A stretch of DNA of 64,000 bases from Pseudobacteroides cellulosolvens ATCC 35603 = DSM 2933. GTDB lineage: Bacteria > Bacillota > Clostridia > Acetivibrionales > DSM-2933. The stretch is from contig NZ_LGTC01000001.1 of assembly GCF_001262605.1 (NCBI RefSeq), positions 1,722,501-1,786,500 on the forward strand, given 5' to 3'. A program made the translations under genes and the position numbers. The notes under the pieces are model-generated. The model saw only the letters and a program-made list of their open reading frames with translations, made no database searches and was not told the origin of the DNA. This document shows, in pieces, positions 9,965 through 21,100 of this stretch. Position 1 is the stretch's first letter; every line of letters begins with the position of its first letter.

Positions 9965-11968
9965 TTACTTATTAAACTTTTCTTTGATTGTAGACCAATA
10001 ATTTGAGTTCTCAAGCCCTAATCTCCAAATACCAACACCTTTAAGATCCTTGGAATTTGCCAGATCCAGTTTGTATGCTATTGTTTCCCCATCTTCGAAC
10101 CACACTGTATGCGATACTCCATTAACCATATATGTAAAGTATTTGGATTTTGTAACATCATCAAATTTTACTATGGCACCATATTGACTTGCAACATTGT
10201 AGCATCCGTTTATCGAATAAGCTTTTGTGGTTGTTCCTCCCCAATCGTACCCGTATGCTGCCATACCAAGAACAATTTTTTCCTTCGGTACTACTGTAAG
10301 AGCATAATCAATAACGCTTGTAACCCAGTTTATGGATGCAACAGCACCTGGAATGCCTCCTGCGTAATGCTCATCATATGCCATAATCATTAGGAAATCC
10401 GAGTATTGAGCCAGTGATTTATAATCAAAAGCATAGTTCCAAGTTGCATTAGGAGAATCATATGTCTTCGCTTGGACAGCCACCGATACACCGTAGCCCA
10501 GCGGCTTTAATACACTATAAATTTCACTCATAAATGTGGTAAAGTAATTTCTACAACTAGCCGGAATATTTTCAATATCTATATCTACTCCAGTATAATT
10601 ATTAGCCTTTAATAAACTTATTATATTGTTTTTCAGGTTTTCTCTATTTGCCGGACTTTCCAAGAGCTGTTTTGCTAATGCTGCATCAAAGCTGTTACTT
10701 ACCATTAGTTTTGTTCGAATGCCATTGCTGTTTGCATAACTAATCTGGTCCATAGGTGCCGTACCTGTCAGATTTCCTAAACCATCTACGCTATATGTTG
10801 CTGTAGCAATTTCATTTATTGTGGTAGTATTTGCCTTAATGGAGTTATATGATGACACATCTGTAGAATAGTTTTTGACAGTGTATGCCATAACTGTTCT
10901 TCTGATATTTGTAATACCAAAAGCTGCTTCAATACTCCAATTACCAGCAATATCTGATGCCCTGGAATATACTGTAGTATTTGTATTTATATTAAGCGGA
11001 TCAGTATAATCCAACCAATTACCAATAGCACCTATTTTATATTGTCTTAATACTGAATCCTGGCTAAAATCTATCGAAATAATTACCGGTTCATCAGTCA
11101 ATCTTGTTGTTGAAGAAATTATAACAGGAGCATCTGGGGCAACTTTATCGATATTATTTACTATATAGACTGCTTCATCCGACCAATTGCCGGCACTATC
11201 GGATGCTTTTGCATAGACTACGGTGTTTGAAGTTATCAAAATTGATCCGTTATAATCAATCCAATTGCTGTCATTACCTATCCTGTACTGCTTAATTTTG
11301 GCATCATCGGGATAAGCAACAGTTATATTAACATCTCCATTGGTTGGACTTACAATATCGGCAGTAAGTATTGGCATACTTGGCTTAGTATTATCTATAT
11401 TTGAAACGGTATAGCTCACTATGGAAGTCCAGTTCCCTACGCTATCCGATGCTTTTGCATAGATTGTTGTATTTGATGATAACACAATAGTATTTGTGTA
11501 ATTTATCCATGTTGAATCACTATCTAATTTATATTGTTTATTTGTTGAATCTGAACTGAAATTTATAGTAACCGTCACATCTTGATTTGTCTCCACTGTA
11601 GAGGATAAAGAAAAAGTAGGAGCTAAAGGAGGGGTTTTATCAATATTCTTAATGGGGTACCCGCCTAAGGCTGACCAATATCCTGCACTAGTCTGGTATC
11701 TGGCATACACATAAACATTTGAAGTTACGACTACAGGAGCATAATATGTAGTCCAGACCCCATCGGTTCCTAATTTATACTGCTTTATAGATGCGGTCTT
11801 TGGGTAATAAATGGTTACTGTTACATTTCCATTGGTAGGAGTCATCGGTGTAAATGAGAGAGTTGGTGCAGAAGGAGTAGTATTAGAAGCCGCATATAGA
11901 TGTACCAGATTAGCAGAGAGAATGGCAACTACAACTAAAACAAATAACCAAATTCTTTTGTTCATCAT
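9965..11968 (-). CDS. Secreted GH18-family glycosidase with four Ig-like repeats
   Basis: A 667-residue exported protein. Signal peptide 1-26; four repeats of about 80 residues (about 31-112, 113-192, 193-273, 274-355), each with a K/R-Q-Y-K/R-x-G-x-x-x-x-W-x-x-Y core, a YA+ASDSxGNW segment and an (I/V)xNID link, resembling chitobiase-C/Big-type Ig-like modules; then a GH18 TIM barrel (about 356-667) with GVDIDIENIP, the D-x-D-x-E motif whose Glu466 is the catalytic acid, and IMAYDEHYAGG, as in YaaH/SleL-type proteins. Substrates may be chitin-like or peptidoglycan (N-acetylglucosamine) chains, so the role could be cell-wall turnover, spore germination or chitin use. It runs opposite to its xylanase neighbours and has no dockerin or SLH. 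AAAGGAGA lies upstream of the paired ATGs. GH18 is well supported; the substrate is not. Confidence 0.85.
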   Translation of the reverse strand: MMNKRIWLFVLVVVAILSANLVHLYAASNTTPSAPTLSFTPMTPTNGNVTVTIYYPKTASIKQYKLGTDGVWTTYYAPVVVTSNVYVYARYQTSAGYWSALGGYPIKNIDKTPPLAPTFSLSSTVETNQDVTVTINFSSDSTNKQYKLDSDSTWINYTNTIVLSSNTTIYAKASDSVGNWTSIVSYTVSNIDNTKPSMPILTADIVSPTNGDVNITVAYPDDAKIKQYRIGNDSNWIDYNGSILITSNTVVYAKASDSAGNWSDEAVYIVNNIDKVAPDAPVIISSTTRLTDEPVIISIDFSQDSVLRQYKIGAIGNWLDYTDPLNINTNTTVYSRASDIAGNWSIEAAFGITNIRRTVMAYTVKNYSTDVSSYNSIKANTTTINEIATATYSVDGLGNLTGTAPMDQISYANSNGIRTKLMVSNSFDAALAKQLLESPANRENLKNNIISLLKANNYTGVDIDIENIPASCRNYFTTFMSEIYSVLKPLGYGVSVAVQAKTYDSPNATWNYAFDYKSLAQYSDFLMIMAYDEHYAGGIPGAVASINWVTSVIDYALTVVPKEKIVLGMAAYGYDWGGTTTKAYSINGCYNVASQYGAIVKFDDVTKSKYFTYMVNGVSHTVWFEDGETIAYKLDLANSKDLKGVGIWRLGLENSNYWSTIKEKFNK

Positions 11969-12256
11969 ATCATTTTTCTCCTTTAAGTTTTTTTATAATC
12001 AGGAATTATTCGAGAAGTGGTTTACATAACTTTCATGTTTTTAATTATATATTATGGATAATTGAAAATAAATAGTCCTGCGGGATAGTTTTGGTAATAG
12101 GCCTATAGACCTGCTATGTGATTAGAAATAACTAAAGGCATGATTGAAAAATCACCATAAAATACCTTACCAAATGCTAGGAATCTTACTAAAGAACTTT
12201 TTGTATAAATCGATAAATAAGATGAGAAAAAATCTAAATATCAAGGAGGAATATTA

Positions 12257-15200
12257 ATGGTATCCAAAAAGGGGATCAGGAAGAGTATAAGCTTAACTCT
12301 TTCATTGATTATGTTGTTAAGCCTTTTTTCAACAATGAACTTTACTTCATTTGCAGCTCAGACGAACGCGGCTAACCTTGTTGAAAACGGTGATATGGAA
12401 AACGGCATAACCAAATGGCACAGCAACGGCGGTTCACCACTTGTATCCGCTTCAGATGAAAGACACAGCGGCAATTCCAGTATTAAAGCCGCAGGACGAA
12501 CAAACCCGTGGAACGGCGTAGCACAGGTACTTACAGATAATAAAACCGCTCCTGTAGCAGGCAACAAATACCATGGATCAGCCTGGGTTATGTTTAAGGC
12601 TGACGATGCTGCAAAAGTAACATTTAAACTCTCAATTAAGAGAAATGACGGTACTGAAGATAAATATGACAATATAGCCCAGGCAGATGTGGAAAAAGGA
12701 AAGTGGACATTGCTTGAAGGTGACTACAGCCTTCCAAAAGACACCGATGTTTCAAAAGGAGTACAACTATATATTGAATCAGTAAAATCGGAAACTGCTC
12801 CATTGGTTGATTTTTATGCCGATGATATAAGCTTTAGTGATGCATCCTCATCAACTACCGATAAATTAGTTGCCCTTACTTTTGACGATGGTCCGGATAA
12901 TACACTGACTGCATTAGTTCTTGACAAACTGGAAAAATATAAGGTTCCTGCAACTTTCATGATGGTTGGAAGCAAGCTTACCGATACAACTGCTCCTACA
13001 GTAAAAAGAGTCATTGATTTGGGTTGTGAAATCGGAAACCATTCATGGAGTTATGCCGACATGAAAAATATGTCTGCTGACGAAGTGAAAAAGTCAGTAA
13101 CAGATACTACTTACGCAATACAAAAGTATTCAGGTACAACACCATTGTTCTTCCGTCCCCCGAATCTTTCAACAAGCGATACAATGTTCGATGTAATCGA
13201 CATGCCTTTTGCAAGCGGTGTAACTGCAAATGACTGGGATCAGAAAACAACAGCCGAGCAAAGGGCAAATGCTATAATAAACAATGTACAAGACGGATCA
13301 ATAATACTTCTACATGATGTTCAGCCTCTCCCCCACCCTACACCTGAAGCACTTGATATTATAATCCCAACACTCCTTGAACGGGGATACAAATTTGTAA
13401 CATTAAGCAAACTATTTAGTGCCAAAGGTGTTACACTAGACCCAAATGATAAGACAATGTACGTTACAGTTGGTGTTGATGCACAAAAAGTAGAAGGTAA
13501 AGATCTTGTAGTTAACGGTAATTTCGAGGACGGCAAGAATGGTTGGAGTCCAAGAGGAAGCACAGTAGCTATAGAATCCACAGATGTAAAAAATGGCGGT
13601 AGCTTTGGGTTAAAAGTTACCGGCAGAAAAATCGGATGGAACGGTACTTCCCAGAACCTTGTAGGCAATGGTAAGGGTGATCCGGTAAAAGGCAAATCAT
13701 ACATGGGTTCAGCATGGGTTATGTATAATGGCACCAATGCACCTGATACCGTGACATTCAGATTGAGTGTACAATGGAATAACGGTGCTGCTGAAAATAG
13801 TGACAAATACGACACAGTTAAACAATTAGCTGTTGAAAAAGGAAAGTGGACAAAGCTTGAAGGTTCATATACCATTAGTTCGGATGCTGTTTTTGATAAG
13901 GGTGTAACATTATACGTGGAAACTGCAGAATCAGAGTCAGACTCATGCATTGATTTCTATATAGATGATGTAAGCTTCAAATCACAAGGAAGCGATGAAC
14001 CGGTTACTTTAGACTATAACCCCAATTTAAAAGCACTCCGCAGTGTATGGGACCCATATTTCGCCGTAGGAGCAGCAATAACACCTGCAATGACTGAGGA
14101 TCCTGTATACAGTGAATATCTTAAAAAGCATTATGCAAGCTTGACTGCTGAAAATGTTATGAAACAAGAGGGTTTACAGCCGGAAGAAGGCAAGTTTGCC
14201 TTTATTGAAGCCGATAAGATTGTGAATTACGCACAGGATAACAAAATGCTTGTAAGAGGACATGCACTTCTCTGGCATAATCAGGTTCCAGCATGGTTCT
14301 TTACAAATCCTGCCGACTCTTCAAAACCTGCTTCAAGTGAAAAGCTTCTCGAAAGAATAAAAACTCACATTTCAACTGTTATGACACATTATAAAGGTAA
14401 AGTACATACATATGATGTTGTAAATGAAGTACTTTCAGATAACAGCGGACTGCGTGGAGACAGCGAAAATTCAAAATACAAGACAATAGTCGGTGACGTT
14501 GATAAGGATAAAGTTGATGATGACTATATACTATCTGCATTTAAGTACGCTTTTGAAACGGCTAACAAAATCGGAGATAGAAATGTTAAGTTCTGTATAA
14601 ATGATTACAGCCTTGAATCAAGTTCAAAAAAATTAGATGCTATGTATGATCTGGCAAAACGTATATTAAAAGTAGCTGAAAAAGAAGGCATATCCAAAGA
14701 TAGGATTGTAGTTGGATTCCAGATGCATATAAGTAATTTTGCACCTTCAATTGACCAAATTAAAAGTTCAATCGAGAAAATTGCTTCCTTAGGTGTAAAA
14801 GTTCAGGTTACCGAGCTTGATATTTCCATTTACAAATCAAGCGATGAACAAACAAAAACTACTACAGAGGAAATACTATTGACACAGGCAAAAAGATATA
14901 AAGATTTATTCGACCTTTTAAAAGAAGAGTCTAAAAAAGGTATTGTTGATACTGTTACACTATGGGGTACAGATGACGGTATGTCTTGGTTAAATGATTA
15001 TCCTGTTAAAGGCAGGCCGGATGCTGCACTTCTATTTAACAAAAGGCTTCAAGCAAAACCTGCATATATGGCATTGACTGATCCTAACAGTTTGCCTGTT
15101 TACAAGCAGCAGATTAATACATATAAAGCATCTCCTGTTCTAGGTAATAATGTGGACATATTATGGAGTACAGTTAAGCCTGTTGATGTTAACCAGTTAG

Positions 15201-16738
15201 TAGATGGAAAAGAAGGTACGTCAGCAAATATCAAGACAATGTGGGATAGTGACAAGCTTTATATCTTGGCTCAAATTGCGGATAAGACAAAAAGTTCAAA
15301 GGACAGCCTTGAAATATTCCTTGACAAAGATCCCACCGCAACAAATGATAACAAACAATATACCATACCTTTCGACAAAAACTTAACTGGTGATGTATTA
15401 AGCTTTTCTAAAAAAGATCAGAATGGATATACTGTACAGATAGCTGTTCCCATTTCTGCTCTTTCCATGAAACAGGGTGATAAATTAGGTTTTGATTTAA
15501 GAATTAACAACTATGATCAAAAAGGTTTGTTATCCTCAAAAATTGTATGGAATGATTACAAAAACAAGATAGATGCCGATACTTCAGGTTATGGTTATCT
15601 AGTACTTGGTAAAGAATCAAAGCTTATTGAGGTAACACACGGCACCCCTGTTGTGGATGGCGTTATTGACAGTGTTTGGAATAGTGTTGATGAAACCAAT
15701 ACCAATGTATGGGTAGCTGGTTCATCAGGATCTACTGCAAAGTTTAGGACTTTGTGGGATGAAAAAAATCTCTATGTTCTGGCAGTCGTAACCGACAGTA
15801 AGCTGAGTAAGAAAAGTACAGATACTTACCAGCAGGATTCTGTAGAGATATTCATAGATCAGAACAACGGCAAAACTACATCTTATGAGGCAGACGATTA
15901 CCAAATAAGAATCAACTTTGATAATGAAGTTTCATTTGATCATGGAAAATCAGACAGTTTAAAATCTGCTACAGCTAAAACAGATACAGGGTACATTGTG
16001 GAAACCGCAATACCATTAACTGCGATTAAAGCAGAATCAGGCAGTGTATTAGGCTTTGACCTGCAAGTTAATAACGATGAAGACGGCGACGGATTAAGGG
16101 ATAGTGTAAGCATCTGGTGTGATGGTTCAGGTAACACATGGCAAAACATATCAGGTATTGGTAATTTAATCCTCAATAAGGGAAAATCTAATTCCAATAA
16201 GCCTGTTGCAGGATTTACCGATATTTCGACACACTGGGCAAAGGACTTTATCAGCGAACTGGTATCAAAAGGTATTGTCAGCGGTTATTTGGATGGCACA
16301 ATAAAGCCTGATAATAAAATTACCAGAACAGAGCTTACAATAGCAATAATAAAAGCATTAGGGCTTAAACCACCTGAGGTATCCAAAGTTGATTTTGCCG
16401 ATGCGAAAAAAATTCCTTCATGGGCATTAGCCTATATAGCTTTAGCTAAAGAAAAAGGTATTGTTAAGGGAAATGACGACAAGACCTTTGGGCCTGACAA
16501 AAATTGCAGCAGACAGGAAGCAATTACAATGATAGTGAGAGCATTTAATCTAGGTGAGTCAAGCAAACAGCTCAGTTTTAATGATGTGACCGACATACAG
16601 CAGTGGTCTTATAAATCTATTTCAAAAGCCATTGAATCTGAGCTTATTAAAGGTTATCCTGACAATACATTCAAGCCGGGTAATAGTATAACCAGAGCAG
16701 AACTGTTTGCAATATTGTTTAAATCAATTAAGAAATAA
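12257..16738 (+). CDS. SLH-anchored acetylxylan esterase/xylanase (CBM22-CE4-CBM22-GH10-CBM9-CBM9-SLH3)
   Basis: A secreted 1493-residue enzyme for acetylated xylan, held at the cell surface. Order: signal peptide (1-34); CBM22 (about 40-197); CE4 deacetylase (203-390, TFDDG, GNHSW, RPPN, ANDWD, LLHD); CBM22 (412-578); GH10 (585-948) with Glu724 in DVVNE as acid/base and Glu853 in QVTELD as nucleophile; CBM9 (958-1118 and 1123-1308); three SLH repeats (1318-1493) with the DISTHWAKD, IPSWALAYI and IQQWSYKSI cores and the following GY-x-DGT-x-P type turns. SLH repeats bind secondary cell-wall polymer, so the enzyme should sit in the S-layer. AAGGAGGA precedes the ATG. It is a close paralogue of the genes at 4935 and 18123, with one CBM22 fewer than the dockerin version. 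Domain identification is strong. Confidence 0.95.
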   Translation: MVSKKGIRKSISLTLSLIMLLSLFSTMNFTSFAAQTNAANLVENGDMENGITKWHSNGGSPLVSASDERHSGNSSIKAAGRTNPWNGVAQVLTDNKTAPVAGNKYHGSAWVMFKADDAAKVTFKLSIKRNDGTEDKYDNIAQADVEKGKWTLLEGDYSLPKDTDVSKGVQLYIESVKSETAPLVDFYADDISFSDASSSTTDKLVALTFDDGPDNTLTALVLDKLEKYKVPATFMMVGSKLTDTTAPTVKRVIDLGCEIGNHSWSYADMKNMSADEVKKSVTDTTYAIQKYSGTTPLFFRPPNLSTSDTMFDVIDMPFASGVTANDWDQKTTAEQRANAIINNVQDGSIILLHDVQPLPHPTPEALDIIIPTLLERGYKFVTLSKLFSAKGVTLDPNDKTMYVTVGVDAQKVEGKDLVVNGNFEDGKNGWSPRGSTVAIESTDVKNGGSFGLKVTGRKIGWNGTSQNLVGNGKGDPVKGKSYMGSAWVMYNGTNAPDTVTFRLSVQWNNGAAENSDKYDTVKQLAVEKGKWTKLEGSYTISSDAVFDKGVTLYVETAESESDSCIDFYIDDVSFKSQGSDEPVTLDYNPNLKALRSVWDPYFAVGAAITPAMTEDPVYSEYLKKHYASLTAENVMKQEGLQPEEGKFAFIEADKIVNYAQDNKMLVRGHALLWHNQVPAWFFTNPADSSKPASSEKLLERIKTHISTVMTHYKGKVHTYDVVNEVLSDNSGLRGDSENSKYKTIVGDVDKDKVDDDYILSAFKYAFETANKIGDRNVKFCINDYSLESSSKKLDAMYDLAKRILKVAEKEGISKDRIVVGFQMHISNFAPSIDQIKSSIEKIASLGVKVQVTELDISIYKSSDEQTKTTTEEILLTQAKRYKDLFDLLKEESKKGIVDTVTLWGTDDGMSWLNDYPVKGRPDAALLFNKRLQAKPAYMALTDPNSLPVYKQQINTYKASPVLGNNVDILWSTVKPVDVNQLVDGKEGTSANIKTMWDSDKLYILAQIADKTKSSKDSLEIFLDKDPTATNDNKQYTIPFDKNLTGDVLSFSKKDQNGYTVQIAVPISALSMKQGDKLGFDLRINNYDQKGLLSSKIVWNDYKNKIDADTSGYGYLVLGKESKLIEVTHGTPVVDGVIDSVWNSVDETNTNVWVAGSSGSTAKFRTLWDEKNLYVLAVVTDSKLSKKSTDTYQQDSVEIFIDQNNGKTTSYEADDYQIRINFDNEVSFDHGKSDSLKSATAKTDTGYIVETAIPLTAIKAESGSVLGFDLQVNNDEDGDGLRDSVSIWCDGSGNTWQNISGIGNLILNKGKSNSNKPVAGFTDISTHWAKDFISELVSKGIVSGYLDGTIKPDNKITRTELTIAIIKALGLKPPEVSKVDFADAKKIPSWALAYIALAKEKGIVKGNDDKTFGPDKNCSRQEAITMIVRAFNLGESSKQLSFNDVTDIQQWSYKSISKAIESELIKGYPDNTFKPGNSITRAELFAILFKSIKK

Positions 16739-16760
16739 CGGCTAAGCTAAACTCTCTATA

Positions 16761-16824
16761 AAAACAGCTGGCTTCATTATGAAATCCGTTATTAATCGGA
16801 TGTATAGAAGCCGGCTGTTTTTTT
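16761..16824 (+). terminator. Rho-independent terminator after the SLH xylanase
   Basis: AAAACAGC-x-GGCTTC pairs with GAAGCC-x-GCTGTTTT, and the stem ends in a run of T. It lies directly downstream of the stop codon. Confidence 0.85.
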
Positions 16825-17038
16825 GCTTTATATAACAATAATAATTATTCTATAAATTGACATAAAACATATAAAATGATAACATTAATATTAAATTCTA
16901 ATATACATTAAAGAAAAAACAGTTCTGAAGTATATCTATTAAAAAATATAATCGTATGGAGTTTTGTCAACTTTGATCACTGTTGTAAGGAATTAGAAAG
17001 TCTCTAAAATTACAGTAAAAGAACGGGATATATCAATT

Positions 17039-17865
17039 ATGAATATTATGCTTAAAATATTTTTATATATTATATTAATATCCATTTCCCTGATTTGTAT
17101 CTTGCCATTTTATTTTATGATTGTCTGTGCTACTCAAAGCAGTTTTAACACAGCTACTTTACAGGCAATATTTCCCGGCAATGAATTTTTAAATAACTTT
17201 GATAGATTAATACATATTGTGCCTGTTTTTTCGGCTTTTAAAAACAGTATAGTTGTGACTATTCCAGCGACTTTACTATCAGCATTTTTCGGCAGCTTAA
17301 CAGCTTATGGATTTGCAAAATACAAATTTATAGGAAAGAATTATTTATTTTCACTACTTTTCATATCACTGATAGTACCGCAGCAAATTTGCTTTATAGG
17401 TTTCTATAAAGTTTGTACTTTTTTTAACATCACCAATACCTTATTACCTTTAATTATTCCTTCTATAGCCAATCCCCTTTTTGTTTTTTTATGAGGTATT
17501 ATATTCAATATAAAATATCCGATTCTATGATGGCTGCTGCAAGAATAGACGGCTGCTCTGAATATCGAATATATCATAGTATTGTTCTCCCCAATATAAT
17601 TCCAGGCATTGCTACAATATCCATGTTTACCTTTATCTCAGTCTGGAATAGCTATCTTATACCTATTACGATATTGGAAGATATTAATCTGTATACAGTT
17701 CCGATAGTGACTGCTTTAAGCAAGGGGTTATATGGCAATGATTATGGGGCAATATATGCTGCCATTGCAGTATTTACAACACCTATCATTATTGTATATT
17801 TATTATGTTCTAGGATGCTCATTAAAGGGCTTAGATTTAGTACTGTTAAAGTAATGAATAGGTGA
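17039..17865 (+). pseudogene. Carbohydrate ABC transporter permease (MalG type), frameshifted
   Basis: Two adjoining frames (17039-17494, 151 residues; 17491-17865, 124 residues) together make a normal-length MalG-family permease of about 275 residues. The first frame has several membrane segments; the second holds the cytoplasmic coupling loop SMMAAARIDGCSEYRIYHS with I-x-LP, used to dock the ATPase. The break falls in a run of seven T (17484-17490): an eighth T would restore V-F-F-M-R across the join. This could be a true inactivating mutation, a sequencing error, or a slippage site. No binding protein, second permease or ATPase lies nearby, and the ribosome site is weak (ACGGGA), so this orphan is probably a decaying remnant of a sugar uptake operon. 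Confidence 0.75.
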
Positions 17866-17913
17866 AAGCCTACGATGGATTGATCTGCAATACAAGACTA
17901 TAGATAATAATGT

Positions 17914-17956
17914 AAAATGTAGTATCGTATTTTAACATTTCGATACTACATTTTTT
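17914..17956 (+). terminator. Terminator after the permease remnant
   Basis: AAAATGTAGTATCG (17914-17927) is perfectly complementary to CGATACTACATTTT (17941-17954) and is followed by further T. It isolates the permease from the next xylanase gene. Confidence 0.85.
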
Positions 17957-18122
17957 CGTTATGGAACTTTTAAAAAATTTTAACAAATTTAATATTTCCA
18001 CTTGGTAATTATTAATGTACAATAAATGTTGTACACTTTATGGAAAGGAGCATAGTTAATTATTATTCAAAGCAAGATGCACTAAAAAATTCAAAAAAAA
18101 TTAGTAATAAGGGGGAGTTTTA

Positions 18123-21100
18123 ATGATGTCCAAAAGAAGGATCAACAAGTGTATAAGTTTTACCATTTCAATCATTATGCTTTTAAGCATGCTGTTCACA
18201 TTTAACATGTCAGCATTGGCAGTTGACACGCAAGACATTAATCTTGTAGAAAATGGTGATATGGAAAACAGCACAAACTGGTGGCACGCTAATGGCGGTT
18301 CAAGTTTGACAACGGTATCAGATGTCAAGCACAGTGGAAATTCAAGTATTAAGACTAACGGAAGAACAAACCCATGGAATGGTGTTGCTCAAGTACTTAC
18401 AGATAACCAGAGGGAAAATCCAGTGGCAGGCAAAAAATATCACGGCTCTGCATGGGTTATGTTTAATTCGGAAACAAAATCCAATGTAACATTTAAGCTC
18501 TCAATAAAAAGAAATGATGGTACTGAAGACAAGTACGATACTGTTGCTCAATTAGATGTAGAAAAAGGAAAGTGGACACTAATTGAAGGTGACTATACCC
18601 TACCTGCAGACTCCGATGTTTCAAAAGGTGTACAAATTTATGTTGAAACAAATGAAACAGATACTTTTATAGACTTCTATGCAGATGATTTAAGTTTTTC
18701 AGTTGCGGAATCAGCAGCTTCTGAAAAATTAGTTGCATTAACATTTGATGATGGGCCTGATAAAAATCTTACACCTCTTGTGCTGGACAGGCTCCAAAAA
18801 TATAAAGTTCCTGCAACTTTTATGATGGTTGGAAGTAAAATTGGTGAAGATACAAAAGATGTTATACAAAGAGTTCTTGATTTAGGCTGCGAAATAGGCA
18901 ACCATTCATGGAGCTATGCGGATATGGCGAACATGACTTCCGAAGAAGTCAAGAAGTCAGTAACAGACACAACTTATGCTATAGAGCAGTACTCAGGAAC
19001 AAAACCATTATTTTTCCGTCCTCCGAATCTTTCTATAAGCGATACAATGTTCGATGCAATCGATATGCCTTTCGTAAGCGGTGTTACTGCAAATGACTGG
19101 GAAAGATCAACTACTGCCGAGCAAAGAGCAAAAGCTATAATAGATAATGTTAAAGATGGATCAATAATCCTTTTACATGATGTTCAGCCTTTGCCACATC
19201 CAACCCCTGAAGCACTTGATATTATAATTCCTGAGCTCTTAAGTCAAGGTTATAAATTTGTAACATTGAGTGAATTATTCAATAAAAAAGGTGTTGCATT
19301 AAACCCTGATGATAAGACTATGTACGTCACTGTAGGGGTTGATGCTCCTAAGATAGAAGGAAAAGATATAGTAAATAACGGTGATTTTGAAAATGGAATA
19401 AATTGGTGGTACAACAGAGGAGACGCTTCCATAGAAGTTACTTCAGATGTATATAGCGATAGAAGTTCAGTTTTAAAAATCACAGGCAGAAAAGATGGAT
19501 GGCATGGAGCTGCCCAAAATCTCGTTGGAAATGAAATGGGCGATCCCATACCAGGTAATGAGTATACCGGGTCTGCGTGGGTTATGTATAATAGCGAAAA
19601 TGCACCAGATACCATGACATTTAGATTGAGTGTTCAATGGAATGACGGAACTGAAACACATTGGGACCAGGTAAGCCAGCTGTCAGTTAGTAAAGGTGTT
19701 TGGACAAAACTTGAAGGCATTTATACAATCCCTTCAAACGCTGTTCCTAGTGAAGGTATTCACCTTTATGCAGAAACAGCTGAGGCGAAACCTGCTGATG
19801 GTGCAACATGTATAGACTTCTATTTAGATGATGTAAGCTTCAAAGCTCAAGGAACCACAGAACCCATTACTTATGATTTTGACCCTAATGCAATATCACT
19901 TCGCAGTGTTTGGGATGAATATTTCCCAATAGGAGCAGCTATTAGGCCTGATATGACTGAAAATCCGGTATATGTTGAATATCTAAAGAAACATTATACA
20001 AGTTTAACTGCTGAAAATGTTATGAAACCCATAGAAATTCAACCTGAAGAAGGTAAATTCACATTTGAAAATGCGGATAAGATTGTTAACTTCGCACAGG
20101 AAAATAAAATGCTTGTGAGAGGACATGCATTTGTATGGCACAGTCAGGTTCCAGATTGGCTCTTTACCGATCCTGCTGATTCAAGCATGCCTGCTACAAG
20201 AGAAAAGCTTCTTGAAAGAATGAAGACTCATATGGAAACTTTTATGACAAGGTATAAAGGCAAAATTCATACATATGACGTAGTAAATGAAGTAATTTCC
20301 GATACTGAAGGACTTCGTGATTCAAAATGGAAGTCAATTATAGGCGATATGGACAATGATGGAATTGCTGATGATTATATCATTCAAGCTTTCAAATATG
20401 CACAGGAAATAGCTGATAAAATCGGTGATGATAAGGTTAAATTCTGCATAAACGATTACAGTCTTGAATCCAGCACTAAAAAATTGGATGCTTTTTATGA
20501 TACCGTTAAACGTATATTAGATTCAGGTATTTCAAAAGATAGACTTGTTGCAGGATTCCAGATGCATATAAGCAATTATGGACCTTCAATGGAGCAAATC
20601 AAGAGTTCAATTGAAAAAATTGCTTCTTTGGGTGTAAAGGTTCAGGTTACCGAACTTGATATGTCCATCTATAAGTCAGATACTGAAGAGAAAAAGGCTG
20701 CAACAGAAGAAATATTAGCATCACAGGCAAAAAGATTCATGGATTTATTTGATCTCTTCAAAAAAGAAGCTCAAAAAGGTATTATTGACTCAGTTACATT
20801 ATGGGGAACCGATGATGGTATGTCATGGAAAAATGACTTCCCTAGAGAAGGCAGAACTGATGCCGCACTCATATTTAACAGTAGACTTCAGGTAAAACCT
20901 GCATTCACAGCATTAACTGATCCTGACAGTTTACCTGTTTACAAGAAGCAGATTAATACCTACAATGGATCTCCTTTTATATCAATAAATAATACTGACA
21001 TATTATGGAGTACAATAACTCCTGTCGATGTAACACAAGTCGTATATGGAACCGAAGGTACCACTGCTAGTGTTAAAACAATGTGGGATAATAATAGCCT

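Noticed and set aside
13321..13950. 209-residue reverse frame inside the xylanase gene
   Set aside because: Shadow of the GH10 multidomain gene; starts without a ribosome site and shows no family features.
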